Origin: Epiperipatus broadwayi
Taxonomy: Eukaryota; Onychophora; Udeonychophora; Euonychophora; Peripatidae
Length of the DNA: 64,000 bases
Direction: 5' to 3'
Assembly (NCBI GenBank): GCA_028023455.1
Contig: JAQFVV010012402.1
Location: forward strand, 14,564,483-14,628,482
The notes beneath the pieces were generated by a model. The model did no database searches. It saw nothing but the letters and a program-made list of their open reading frames with translations, and was not told the origin of the DNA. Positions 47,906 through 60,202 of this stretch are shown in pieces. The translations under genes were made by a program, and so were the position numbers. Within the stretch, counting starts at the first letter, position 1. Each line of letters starts with the position of its first letter.

Positions 47906-50450
47906 AGATGAAGAAGGAATTAACAAATTGTTCCAACTCTAAAAAATTTTTAAGGGCTTGAGAATTTTTATTTAATCCTAAGCATTATCTCTTTTTCAAT
48001 CTCTGGAATGATCTTCTCCAATATGAATTGTAGGATTTTTTGTAAAATTTACAGGAATCCATATTTTTTGATTAACATTTTTCAAAATATTCTTCATTCC
48101 CTGGATGAGATCTTCCAATATTCTCTCATAATTCATTAAATTTTGCCATTTGTGATCAGTCAAATTGCTGTTGGAGAATCTAATTAGTATTGTGATTTTA
48201 TTAAAATTTCAAATATTAATTGTTTGACACAAAATAGAAAATGAATCATAAGGGTTTTTGATAAATATTAGGTTTGAGTCTTAGAACAAATCTAAAATTC
48301 ATACCCTGGATAAATAGTGTTAAAAAACAAATTCTTATCAGTCATTATCCTAATCTTATGAGATTATTTTTTTGTATTAGAGAAATAAGAAGTGGCTATT
48401 ATTATATTGTATTAGGAAAAATGAAGAAGCTTAAATTACTTTGTAACATTTAGCCGATAAAGAAATAATATAAAAAAAAAAAAAGATTGTATAAAAAGAC
48501 ATATTAAAAGTGATGGCAGTAAACAGGTGAGAAAAAACTACAGATCAATAGTTCTTGGTAAGATTTTAATACAGTCTGTGATGATAACATATCCAACAAA
48601 CTAGTTATACTTTAGAGAAGGAAGTAAGTCATTTATATTATGTAAAATGGAAAATACTTTAGGATTAGTCTTGCAAACTATTTTAGTTATGTATTTCAAA
48701 ATTGTTGTTTTTTTTTTAAATTTTCTAGAGTTAAAATCTCTTAATTTAACAATTACCTAAAATAAATTTGTTTAATTAATTTTAGTAATATTTTTTTCTT
48801 TATTCTTTTGGACTTGACTATCATTTTTCTTTTTTATAGAAAATTCATATGGAATAATGAAATCGTGCTCTCTCTAGAAAAAATGAGAGTACTTTCTGAT
48901 CAGCATTTAAGACAAAGAAATGATGATGTGAAAAAACTGTTTCAAAACTTATTGAACCCACTATGAAAATAACATTTGTATATGCTGCCTCACTAGATAC
49001 ATGTCGAGGATCTTAATAATACTTGGTTAAAAAACAGAGATACATAGAGCATATAAATTTTATTGAGTTAAAATACATAGCAACTTTTTTAAAATATTTC
49101 CTTAATATTTTCTAGTTGTAATCAGATAAAATAATTCTTTTCCCTTTCAGAATTATGGTTCTATCTACATTCAAGATCATTTAAACATAAACATTCTAAG
49201 AATGTTTATGATCCATTAATTAATTTTTTCATGATGTATTTGTTTAGTTGCTGTTGTGTATTTAACCATGAAGTTGAATGCCAACAAAATAACAAAAATT
49301 ATAGACTATAAATTTTAAAGAAAATCATCAAATAAAGATGAAAATATATTTATTTACATTTATACATAACACATTATATACAATTGGACCGTCTGATATT
49401 CTGATGACTACTAACAACTGACCCTCCGGCAGTTATTCCCATACATATATCTTCCTAAATTTCTGCATTTACTAACGTGATAAAATCAGAGGAGGACTAT
49501 TTCCCAGTAAATGCTAATACTCCCCACAATTAAACACTAACCACTGTCTTCACTATTCTTAGACCAGAGTAAATAACTAAAAAATTGTTTATACTCAGAG
49601 TCCTACTCTGCACAGTTCTCATGAGGCATTATCAGGCATACACAAATAAAAATGATTGGTGTAGACTGTTTAAGTTCCCTATCTGTCTATTTGTACCTAC
49701 AGAGGCTCAGTCTCTGGGATAATGTCTCTCATCGCAGAAACATCACTACAACTTTTCCAACAGCTTTGCTCTGAGTCCTTTCTCCTGATGCCCCATGATG
49801 CAACAGCAACATCACACGAAGAGTAAGAAAAAGCTACTGCTTTTTTCACCACACACTAAGCATTTATACAATTTAATATGCGGTATTAATTATTATAAAA
49901 GGCAATATCTATTTACATTAAGCTATCACTCCTCAGTAATGTGTCTTTTCACAAATTATCATCAAGCTTTTTATTGCGTCAGTGTACATTTTTTTCACCT
50001 GCAATTAGTCTTTCAAATATTGATTAAACTGACCCTTCCTCTATATTCTTTTGTTTTATTAGTTTAAAATAGCTTAATGCACTAATTAAACAATACTAGC
50101 CTTTTCTATACTTAAATCCATTAAACCTTTCTGGCATTATTATTCACATTTCTTTTATATATCAGCAATCTTCTTTCATTGCTTTTAAACTTACAATATC
50201 TTTTTATATTTAAGTTTCTATTCTTTTCTGTTTTTTCTGGAAATCCTAGCTTTATAACTTATACAAATTATGATTACTAAAGCAATATTTTTTCCAAAAT
50301 ATAACAGTTGCCATATGGTATATGATTATTATAAATTTTAACATAGAGAAGGGCAACCAATTATGCATTATCTGCTAAAAGAATTAAGTATTCAATATAA
50401 AGAAAATATAAAAAGCCAAATTCATTTGATCCAAAATCAATCACATAACT
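47906..50450. other. Gene-free intron sequence
   Basis: AT-rich to about 49370, then a GC-richer block at about 49385-49800 (CCTCCGGCAG, CAGAGGCTCAGTCTCTGG) that is probably part of an unrecognised repeat. No exon found. Confidence 0.4.
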
Positions 50451-50463
50451 TAAAGTATTTTTA

Positions 50464-51070
50464 TAGCCCTTCCTTCTCTCTGAAGTGGACTATTCCAGAT
50501 TCCATCTTTATCTGATCGGATTAAGCACTGCTTGCTGTTGGTCCATAGGCTAATGTACAGCTAAACATATAGCCAATGATTAGTACAGGCCAATAAGCAG
50601 TGATGATCACTGAATCTGAATGTTTTCAGTAAGGTCAGGTATCTGGCTATAAGTAATCAGCCTTTTGTGAGAATTGGGTAAGAATGTCTGTCTAACCTAC
50701 AGAGATACAACACGTTCTTCCAGGGTAGCTGCTAACCTGAACAGCAATAAGCATTCCCATGATAGTAATACGCTATTAGTCTACACAGCTAGGCAAGTCC
50801 CACAGGGACTGGATGCTGCTAAGACTACTGTTGGCTCAAGGCAAGCTGTCTTGTACAGCTGGAAGAGTCATATTCTATCAGGTATAGCTGGAAGCGGTAG
50901 GACCACAAACGCAGAGCCCAGAGCTTACTTCAATCTATAACATTCAGTATTGTATATATTCTCGTGTATTATATATATATTTTAGATATAATAAAAATTA
51001 TATTAATGGTAACTCGGGTGTTTGTATTATTTTCTGTAAGTTGGGTCTGTGATCCAGACCAATCACAACA
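50464..51070 (+). repeat. LTR-like or other retroelement fragment
   Basis: A block with clearly higher GC than its surroundings. It has an AATAAA at about 50989, followed some 75 bp later by the sharp end ACCAATCACAACA. The 88-residue open frame in it (50674-50940) has no recognisable domain. TG...CA type ends and a late poly(A) signal would fit a solo LTR, but I found no partner copy and no flanking duplication in this window. Confidence 0.4.
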
Positions 51071-51799
51071 GAAAGATTATTTCTGCTAGTTATGCAATTT
51101 AATCAAAATATTGAGGACAATTCTTAGGTACTTGAATAATCATTAATTAGCTTAAAGAGTACACTTAAATTCACGTTGAGGGCTGTGAACATTATCTATT
51201 TATTTATATAAATCCTTAGCAGAAATATTTTTAATATTTTTTTATATCAGTAGCATCATTATTAAAATCATCTATAACTAAGAAAAGTGAAAATGAAATA
51301 TTATCGAAAGGCTCAAGACAACTTGAAAATGAATATTAAGTACTATTAAGTATGAATATTTATTAATTAAAATTACCCCAAATCCAAAATTCAACCAAAC
51401 TAGCCAAGAAAAAACTAAATTAAAATACAACCAAATGTTTCACTGCTACAAGCAGACTTTTCAAGTGTACAAAAACTACACCATATATATATATATATTG
51501 TACCCTCACTTCTCGATATATGACATAATTTAAAATATGACTAGCTCAATCAAATCATTATGCTCAGCTAAAATATGTACAACTATCTTTAAGATATTTT
51601 ATAATATTATAACTTATCAAATTTATTACAAACTTATCAAAAAATTAATATAGTTTAATATTATGTACTAATTAAATAAATATTTAATAAAATCATGAGA
51701 CTGTGAAGTGAAGTTACAATTGGTAATCAGATTTACATTGAATCAATGTCTTTCCAAGACATTGTTTCAATGGCATAAGAATACTATTACCTCTTTATT

Positions 51800-54700
51800 A
51801 TCTTATTACTAACTCTACAGCATCCTTATGGCTTTTATAAATGAACTATCTTTAATAATAATAGATAAATAAATCTCAATCTTTTTTTAAGGAAATATAA
51901 TTAAATGATCTCAGGTTCTTCTAATTATCTTAAAGTAATAATAATTCATGTAGATAGGAATGATAAGGGATTTAATATCAAACCTAAATACACCTAACTT
52001 ATTCTAATAATAATCACTAACAATAATAATCTTTAGGGTATATCTTAGTCTTATCTATTGGATTATACTTTTAATCATTAAGAAAATAAGTAAATCATAT
52101 ACATGTCTTTCATTTCCATATAGTATCTTAATTTTAAAATGAACCAAAATCTTATAATTCAACAATTTGTGGCAATAAATAATCTTATACTTTTATATTG
52201 TGCATTATAATTACTTTATGACCATTGTAATATCATATGTTAATGTCAATCAATTTCTATAAATTATATTAAGAAAATATTGTGTTTCTTTCTCAAATAA
52301 TAAAATAATAAATTCATATTGTGCAAATATTATGTTTATTCAAATTATCTGTTGTCAAATGCTGTGGTGTAAAATAATGAATTTAACACATCTTTTAAAC
52401 AACTTAACAAAATTTATTTACATCAACTATAACAAATAATTTATTTACACTATTTACATTTAAATGGAACTAAAGAAAATAAATAATAAAAAATAAGAAA
52501 ATAATAATACAAGATTTTTACACTGTTATTATTTCCACAACTATAAGTAGATAATTTATACATTTCAGAGAATGTTTTATTAATAAAATTCAATTAAGTT
52601 TATGACTTTAATTTACATAAACATTACTTATTATCAATTAATATAAGAAAAGATTTTATGTAACATATCATTCATGTAGCATGTATGTAAATAAACAAAC
52701 TTTAATAATTAAAATGCTATTTCACTTAAGTCCTACTGTTATTTATATTATAATGTATAAGGCTGTGTTACATTTATTATCAGTATGACTCAAATATTAA
52801 TTAATGTATAAACTGATATAATTTTGTAGTATAATAACAATTATTGACTATCATTGTTTATTTCATTCCGATATAATGTCATACTACCTGTCTTATTAAA
52901 ATATGCAATACGTATATGTACTTTTTAAAAAAATAATATTTAAAATTATTCAACAATTTCAAATTTGATAAAGTATTATGTTAAATAAAATTCTATGATT
53001 CTTTTCCAATTTAAATCATTACACTTTTACTTGTTATTCCTATTTCCTCCTAATAAACTTCTATCTACAAAAAGTTATTTCAACCTTATTTAATTTCAGA
53101 AAAACAAATGACCAATTTTAAAACAAAATAATAACGATCCAAACTCTCCTATACCTCATCCTCTATTTACAATAAGCCTTCAATCAAAAAATATAAATTT
53201 TTATGTAAAATTAACTTTCTTATCTAATAAAAATAAAAAATAAAAATATAGACTTTATATACTTCTCACTAACTTGAAAAGAAAAATAAATAACTTACTC
53301 TAATAAAATCTAATTTCTAATATTGTAACAGAAACATTAAAATTTATTTACGAAAGAATCATATAATTATTTCTAGGTTTTCATATTACGTTGTACTAAA
53401 TTTATATCATCAATTTAAAATATGCATATTAAAATAAAACTGCTATTATTAGTCTTGTGCGTGTATATTATTTAAACATTAATACATTCATTCAATAATC
53501 ATATAACATTTGGTTGATCTAAAGAAAACATAGTAAATATATCAAATTATTATTATTATTACACAATTTTACCATAAATAATACTTCAATGTACAGTCCG
53601 TCACGATGTCCTCCAGGATTCCAGTTTTACAAAATAATTTCACATTCACACTCAACAATTATTCTTTAAAATATTACGTGTTGTATAATTATAAAATAAA
53701 CTTTATGCAATAAAAAGTTATATTAGTATTTAGTTATTATTTTTTAAAAAAAAAAATGTAAATGTACCTTTCCTATCTTTAATAAATCAATAATTAATGA
53801 AATATTTATGTTAGTTAATAAATAAGACATATTACATCACATCCAATGGTGGCTTCTTCCAGTTATCATTGTTCTTTTTCCTAGGCACAAATTTTCACCA
53901 AACACTACTTCCTTTTCCGGTACATCACGTGTCTTTAAAAGTTTTTTTATGGAATAAATGAAAACGTTCTTTTTTTAAAAATAAAGTCAAAGTTAGTTTT
54001 ACCATAAAACAAAATAAAATTAAAATAGTTTATAGGATCCAGGTTCATTTTTTTTAAAAAAAAAAAAAATATTATTTAAAAGTTATTATTTTTAGCATTA
54101 GTCCATACTTTACAAAGTTCTTGTTTAATTATTTTAATTGATTTAATTTGGATATCCACGTAGATTTATTCGCGCATTCCGTAACAGATATTTAGGTAAG
54201 ATTATTTTTAAAGTCTTTTATACGACCAGCGTTTAGACTTTTAATATAACAATTTTATTTATAGGTACGTCTTTACCCATTAAATTTCCAATTTATTTGC
54301 CTTTTAAAACTATCAGAATGTAGTCGTTTAAACCATAAAGACTTAACAAGGCAAATATTTATATAATCATTATTATTTATCATCTTTACTAAGTTATATA
54401 CTTAGATTTATAACTTATAAATACTTTCTTCATAAAGAAGTATTTCTCATGCTTTTAGATATCTAATTTATAAAAATCAACTACCATTAGCTTTTAAAAT
54501 TACATAAAGTCCAACGTATTACTGTTAGGCATCTAATAATTCTGCTAGTCAATCCAGCGTTTGTTAAATTTTCAGTATAAAGTCTCCAATACATTTTATC
54601 CTTATACGATGTCCTCATGATTATTTGATAGTAAATTGAGCATTAATAGGAAATGATCAATAGGGAACTACAATAAATTAACACTGCATATTTATCGATA

Positions 54701-55600
54701 AACTTTTATAAATTATTTCTAAAATACTCTCTAATAATTTTAAAACGATTTTTAGAGCGTCTATAATCACTTAGCTATTTTAATAGCACCTTTTACTTTA
54801 AGAATTTCAATCACAAGTCACCTCCTAACAATTGAACCTTGGTTTTATACCGGAAGAAAACTCCCACTTGATTGGTGAATTAAACAATTGACTTGCTAGC
54901 TTATTTACATATTTCACCAACAAGACAGAATTAAAAATAAATAATGACTTATAATATTTATTATTTATCACATTATTAAATTCTTAAATTAATATTCATC
55001 ATTTATTTAGATCTATTAAACATTTTTTAAAACATTCTTTCTTACTTAACTTTTAACTTTTATAAGATTATTTTTATAAACAAACTAAATCTATTTTTAT
55101 TCGTTATGTTTTTAAACAGTATTTTAAAAATCAGATTTAATGTTTCACATTAATTATTTTTATTTTTATCTCATGATAGCCAAAATAATATTTATAAATT
55201 TTATAATAGAATTTTTAAAATAGCTTTGCAACTTTACTAAAATACTCCCAAGCATGTGTGTACGTGTTTTAATTAACATCTGTTTTTCAACAGAACTACA
55301 GACGCTTGTAATAATTTAAAAATAAACTAACAATACATTTTTTAAAAATAAATATTTTTAAAATAAATAATATCTTCTAACAACTTTTAAAATAATACTT
55401 CGATATTATTAAAATCAAATATTAATCTTCTATCATGTACTACTAATAATTAAAATATTTATATTCATTTATTAAATCTTAATTCTTATCAACAATAAAT
55501 ATATGCATTTAATTTTAATTTGTCTTTTTAAAACTTTTAACTTTAATCATTTATTTATTAAATTTATTAATGCAGTATTGCTTATGGCCAGTTTTCCCAA
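51800..55600. other. Strand-asymmetric AT-rich tract, G-poor on the plus strand
   Basis: Over about 3.8 kb the plus strand is rich in A, T and C with very few G, unlike neighbouring intron sequence. A few GC-richer islands stand out at about 53590-53630, 53845-53935 and 54820-54905. GATGTCCTC-type motifs occur at 53604 and again at 54608. No coding frame on either strand. It may be a non-coding or decayed transposable element. Confidence 0.5.
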
Positions 55601-56634
55601 CCATATACTATTATCATTCCCATTGAAATGTCTCTCTCAAATATCAGCACAATTTTTACATATCAAATACTCATGAATTACTTTAATTACACTTTTTAAA
55701 AGATTGTTATAAACAAAATTAAAATCATATAACTAAATATATCTTAAATTTAAAATTTTTTAATTAGATGGATACAACAATTTATGGAGACCCATACAAA
55801 AGGGCACAATATATATTAGACATTACCCACAAATCCATTTACTTCCCATCCACCCTTAATATTAAAAGAACTCTTAAATAAGTTAACTGCTTCAGAATAA
55901 TACCTTTTCAATAATAAAGATTCTTTAATTCTTCTTTTTATTTCATTTGTTTAATTTGAAGCTTACTTTAAAGGTATTATTTTTTAAGGAAGTTTTAATA
56001 TTTGAGATATAATAAAATTTCAGTTTATTTTCAGTATTCATTTTTTTTGCTACTGTACCAAAAATAGCTGAAGCTTCTTGAAAACTTTTAGTTCTGATAT
56101 AGAAATTATGGTGAATTTCCATAAACTGTGATCAATTACAGCATCAATTATTGCAACGTAATAAATTTGTAAAAATTTTCTAGATGAAAAAATGTCAGCA
56201 AAGCTATTTTAAACAAGGATCCTCATCACATTCCTCTACACTTAAATTCCATTTTTTTAAAAGGAATTTTAATACATTATAATGCAACTATTAATTTTAA
56301 GTAATTCAGATCATTTTCATATATGGAGTAAAACACTGCAGTGTCAGTAAACTGATCTCAATATTACATAAATAGATAAATACAATGCTATATATTGTTT
56401 CAGTTTTACAGAGAACTAATATATTTTAGAAATATTTCTAATTCTAATTTATATCTTAAACATTTGAAAAACTACATAATGATTTAATTAAATTAATTAA
56501 TTGAAAAAAATTCATATAAAAATAAAAAGGGAAGGCACCATAGACAAAAAATTAAGACAGAAGTAAAATCATAACAGAAGAAAAAAAGAGAGAGACAGAG
56601 AGAAAGAAATATATATATCTATCTTAACAATAAA
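55601..56634. other. Gene-free intron sequence before the BBS8 exon
   Basis: AT-rich, with an AG-rich stretch (56578-56608) next to the donor side of the exon. Nothing else recognised. Confidence 0.4.
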
Positions 56635-56640
56635 TCTTAC

Positions 56641-56780
56641 CTATAAAATCGTAATGCAATTTCGGGTTGATCTGTGTAAAAATGATGAGTAGCAATACAA
56701 GCTATAGCTTCAATGTGGGTACTGTCAACCTGAACAACAGTTTTATAAAATTTCACAGCATTTGATAAGTCATTCATTCC
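56641..56780 (-). CDS. BBS8: BBS8 exon: TPR segment with DQPEIALRFYR
   Basis: A 140-bp exon, 46 codons plus two bases. It opens GMNDLSNAVKFYK and ends DQPEIALRFYR, whose last Arg codon is completed by the first base of the next exon (AG|G). The block HIEAIACIATHHFY followed by DQPEIALRFYR is among the best conserved stretches of BBS8 from memory of the family. The acceptor ends GTTTAG (AG at 56781-56782) and the donor is GTAAGA (56635-56640). It lies 6.5 kb downstream of the previous exon. Confidence 0.95.
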
Positions 56781-58164
56781 CTAAACAGAAATAAGTTTTA
56801 TAATGTATAAAAAAAATTTAACATTACTATTTAAATGTATGTTTTTCAAAAAATAATGATTTGTTTTATTGTTTTTATTTTTAAAAAAACCAAACAAATC
56901 CTGAAATTAAAATTGCTACTGCCTACTATAGAGATCAGTAATAAGACATTAAGAAAACGTAAACAAAATAAACGGAAAAAAAGCAAAGCAAAATAGAAGT
57001 AACATAATAAGAATAAAAACAAAACAAAACCTCCTTCTTAAAGGAGAAGAGGGGATATTAGACAAAATGTATAATTGATATTTTGGATAATTCAGAGACT
57101 AGTTGCCAAATATTTGTTAATTTGTTGAAGACTTCTAATGGTAATGTTTTTTATTATGTTTATTAGTTTCATATTATTGTACTAAGGATTCAACCTAACT
57201 AGTTAGTATTTTCATTTTAATACAACTGCATTTTTCTCAACAATTTTCTATACATTATCCACATGTGAATTTCACTGTACACTTTATTTCTAAAACTCTC
57301 ACTGGATATCTGATCAGTTTTGCGGCCTATCCATTTCAGAAGCTTTGATATTTTTTAACTGCAACAGTGCCCCTATTATAATCACATTTATCAACTATTA
57401 CTGCATCCTGTTGCACAAAGGATATGATTGGATACACAGATCAAACATGCAAGCAGGATTACAGCATTTTATAAGAAACTATATCCAATACTAACAACAA
57501 AATTCATACTGTTTTTGAATTAATACTTGTTCCAACATTTTGCTAATCTTTTTCAGACTATTAGAGATTTTATTTTACATACAAATCCTTCCTTTTTTAA
57601 ATCTCATTTGTGTTTAGATACACTATTTTTTTCTTAAACTGGCACAGTGTCACATTTTATTATTTCAAATGTGTATATATATATGAGTATTCACACATAA
57701 AATTATAAAAAAAAAATTGAGAAGAATCTATTTTTGTGGGTAAATACAATGTTAAAGATTTCTTGAATAATTTCAGTTTTATTTTTACAAAAGTTCATTA
57801 ATCACAACAAAACTAAATTATATGTAGTAAGTTATTTATATTATCCAAGCATATCTATACTTGCATTAAAAGCTGTAATCTACCTATTTATTATACTCCA
57901 GAATAATTAATGAATGCTAGACAGTATACCATATCCAATGTGAACTTAATTTCTGAATGTTAATTACCACTGAGAAGCATTTGATTTTTCCCTATCATCT
58001 ACCAAAACATGAAATATGGAGTAAATAAAATGGATTACTATTTCTAATGTTGACATTGAAAATAAGCTGGAAGAGACATGTAATACTATGGTAAATATGC
58101 AAAGCTAAAAAAATATATTTAAAAAAAATCCATTATAAATTCAATTCGGTTCTAGTAAACTATT
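56781..58164. other. Gene-free intron sequence
   Basis: AT-rich. It includes a (TA)n run at about 57675 and A-rich runs near 57000. Nothing recognised. Confidence 0.4.
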
Positions 58165-58292
58165 CACTGTACAGCCTGTGTTGGCGCTGTTTTTGTGTAA
58201 AAACACAGAATTATACCACTTTCGCGACCACTGTACAGCCTGTGTTGGCGCTGTTTCTGTGTAAAAACACAGAATTATACCGCTTTCGCGGC
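58165..58292 (+). repeat. Two tandem copies of the left terminal repeat (64 bp period)
   Basis: The unit of 64 bp includes the internal hairpin TGTGTAAAAACACA and ends CTTTCGCG. The two units differ at only a few positions. Confidence 0.9.
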
Positions 58293-58772
58293 CGAACTTA
58301 CAGCTAATATACGAGTGATCATTAATATACGAGTAGATCGTATGTAGTGGTTATAATACGCAGCCAATTCTTCCGCGTTCAATAACACTACGTCTACTAA
58401 CAATACTATGATCGTATAGTTTGCCGTTGATTTCATTACGGGTTAAATTCTTATGCATATTAACAGAATTTGTATTGACGCTAGAATTTCAGATGAGAGT
58501 GTGAGCATTGTCATCTTTTTCAAGTGTTTATTTGTTGATGTTTATGATTTTCTGTATTTCCCAACTGAAAGATTTTTGCGTACTAGTAATTTTCAGCGTA
58601 TTATTGATATTTGTCAAAAAAATTTTTTTTTTTTTGGCTAATTTTGGCTTTTTTGGGGGTCAAAAAAGACAAAAATAAAATTTCTCAAGCTCTCAGGCAG
58701 ACGATTGGAGTTGTTTGCGGAAAAATACCGTTTCTGTCGTGACTCGGACGAGAGTTGAAAAAGAAGAACAAA

Positions 58773-59021
58773 ATGTCTACCACGTTATTATATTTGTGGT
58801 ACGTCCCAAACAGAGAAAGTGAGGCAGTTGCGTTTTTGCAAGCCCAAAACATCCTGCCATTCGTTACAGTTGATTTAGTTCAGTCATATGTGGTTAATAA
58901 ATTTATTTTCTGGAAAGAATTTGTATTTTGTTTGCGATTATTTTTATCTGTAAATCATGTAATTAACACCCAGAATGACAGTGTTAAAAAGGGGCGGCGT
59001 AGTTTGTTGGACATCTCTTGA
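58773..59021 (+). pseudogene. Possible N-terminal fragment of a transposase (ISXO2/Merlin-like?)
   Basis: From the ATG at 58773 the frame reads MSTTLLYLWYVPN, then SEAVAFLQAQNILP, for 82 residues to a stop. A helix of the form (E)AxxFLQxxxxLP near the N terminus is typical of ISXO2-like (Merlin/IS1595-type) transposases, where a CPxCG zinc motif should follow. No such motif appears here, and the later residues are hydrophobic and unlike the family. It could be a first exon or a truncated relic, or chance. It lies inside an element with terminal inverted repeats, which is the only contextual support. Confidence 0.3.
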
Positions 59022-59689
59022 CTTTTTTTTGTTAAAAAAAATACTTCTTCTTTTGACATACCTATTCGTTCCGTTTAGAAGCAAAAAAGAGGTTTTTTGT
59101 TGTTGTTGTTGTTTTAAATCAATAAACAGCATATTAAGTAGATTTTAAAAATGAACCCGAGCTAATTTTTGTTGTTAAAAAAGAATAAAAATACCGGACG
59201 TTTTATTTGTTATGAAAACAAAAAACTTGTACGACTCTTCAAAAAGATAAATAAATAAATCCATAGAATGTAACAAACCGGTTAACATACATATTTTATG
59301 TGTTAAAAAAACAATACCGCAATTGACTTTTTGGTTTTTGTTTTTGACGTTTTCTTTGTTATTATTAACAAAAAAATCAAAACCCGCCGCCAAAAAACAA
59401 CAACCCATATTTATAAATCTAAGACAAAAAAGAAGTCCCGTTTTATTTATTATTATTAAAAAGAAAACAAAAAAATCAAAACCCCGTTTATTTTATTATT
59501 AAAAAAACAAACAAAAAAATCAATACACGCCGACCAAAAAAAAAAAAAACCCCGTATTTATAAATGTAAGATAAAATACCAAACAATTCTTTTCGTTTAT
59601 AAGCAAATACGGACATCTGAGGCGGAGTTTGTCGGACAGGTTTGAATTATTTTTGCTAAATCAATCAACAGCAAACCCCCTCATTTTTA

Positions 59690-59990
59690 ACATAATTCAA
59701 AAAGAAAGTGTCGATTCTAATTTTAAATAATAACAAAAATCGTATATGTAAAGCAAATTGTGTATATTTGAGATATTCCAAAAAAAAGTTAAAACTGTCC
59801 ATTATACTTTGAAATGTATCGAATCCAAACAAAAAAAAAAGACATCTGTAAAAAAGAAACAGTAGATTTAGAATGGAACCCCCCCCCATAAAAGCGTATG
59901 TCAAAAATTATGTACTTTTGAGATCCAAAAAAAGGTCAAACTGTCCATTATAGTTTTAAATTTATCAAATGAAAACCAAAAAAAAAAAAT
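59690..59990 (+). repeat. Imperfect duplication of about 185 bp inside the 58-60 kb element
   Basis: TTGAGATATTCCAAAAAAAA to AACTGTCCATTATACTTTGA at 59767-59813 recurs as TTGAGATCCAAAAAAAGGTC to AACTGTCCATTATAGTTTTA at 59918-59960. Both copies are followed by A-rich runs. Confidence 0.65.
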
Positions 59991-60202
59991 AATTACGTCT
60001 AAAACAAACAACAATAATTTAAATATTAAAAAAAATAATAATTATGTCCAAAACAAACAACAACAATATATTAAATATTAAAAAAAAAAAATTACAGCCG
60101 TATGTCAAAATACGATCTATTAGATAAAAAAATCTAGCGGCCCGATAATGTTATAACGCTCTGTTTTTAACTAGAAACAGCGCCATCAAAGGCTGCACAG
60201 TA

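Larger units (their letters stand above)
58165..60202. mobile_element. DNA-transposon-like insertion of about 2 kb with ~60-bp terminal inverted repeats
   Basis: The left end CACTGTACAGCCTGTGTTGG is present twice in tandem (58165-58228 and 58229-58292). Its complement forms the right end: about 60138-60202 reads, in reverse, ACTGTGCAGCCTTTGATGGC, then GCTGTTTCTAGTTAAAAACA. The interior differs in style from the host intron: more CpG, long homopolymers, repeated AAAATCAAAACCC-type strings. Beyond the ends I see no convincing target duplication. Superfamily is not certain; the CACTG start would suit CMC-type elements, while the only coding hint points to an ISXO2/Merlin-like transposase. Confidence 0.7.

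Noticed and set aside
50674-50940. 88-residue open frame with balanced composition
   Set aside because: No family motif, no splice partner, and it lies in a block that looks like a retroelement fragment. The frame is explained by locally higher GC.
58453-58641. 62-residue frame inside the 58-60 kb element
   Set aside because: Ends in a poly-T run (FFFFG) and has no recognisable transposase motif.
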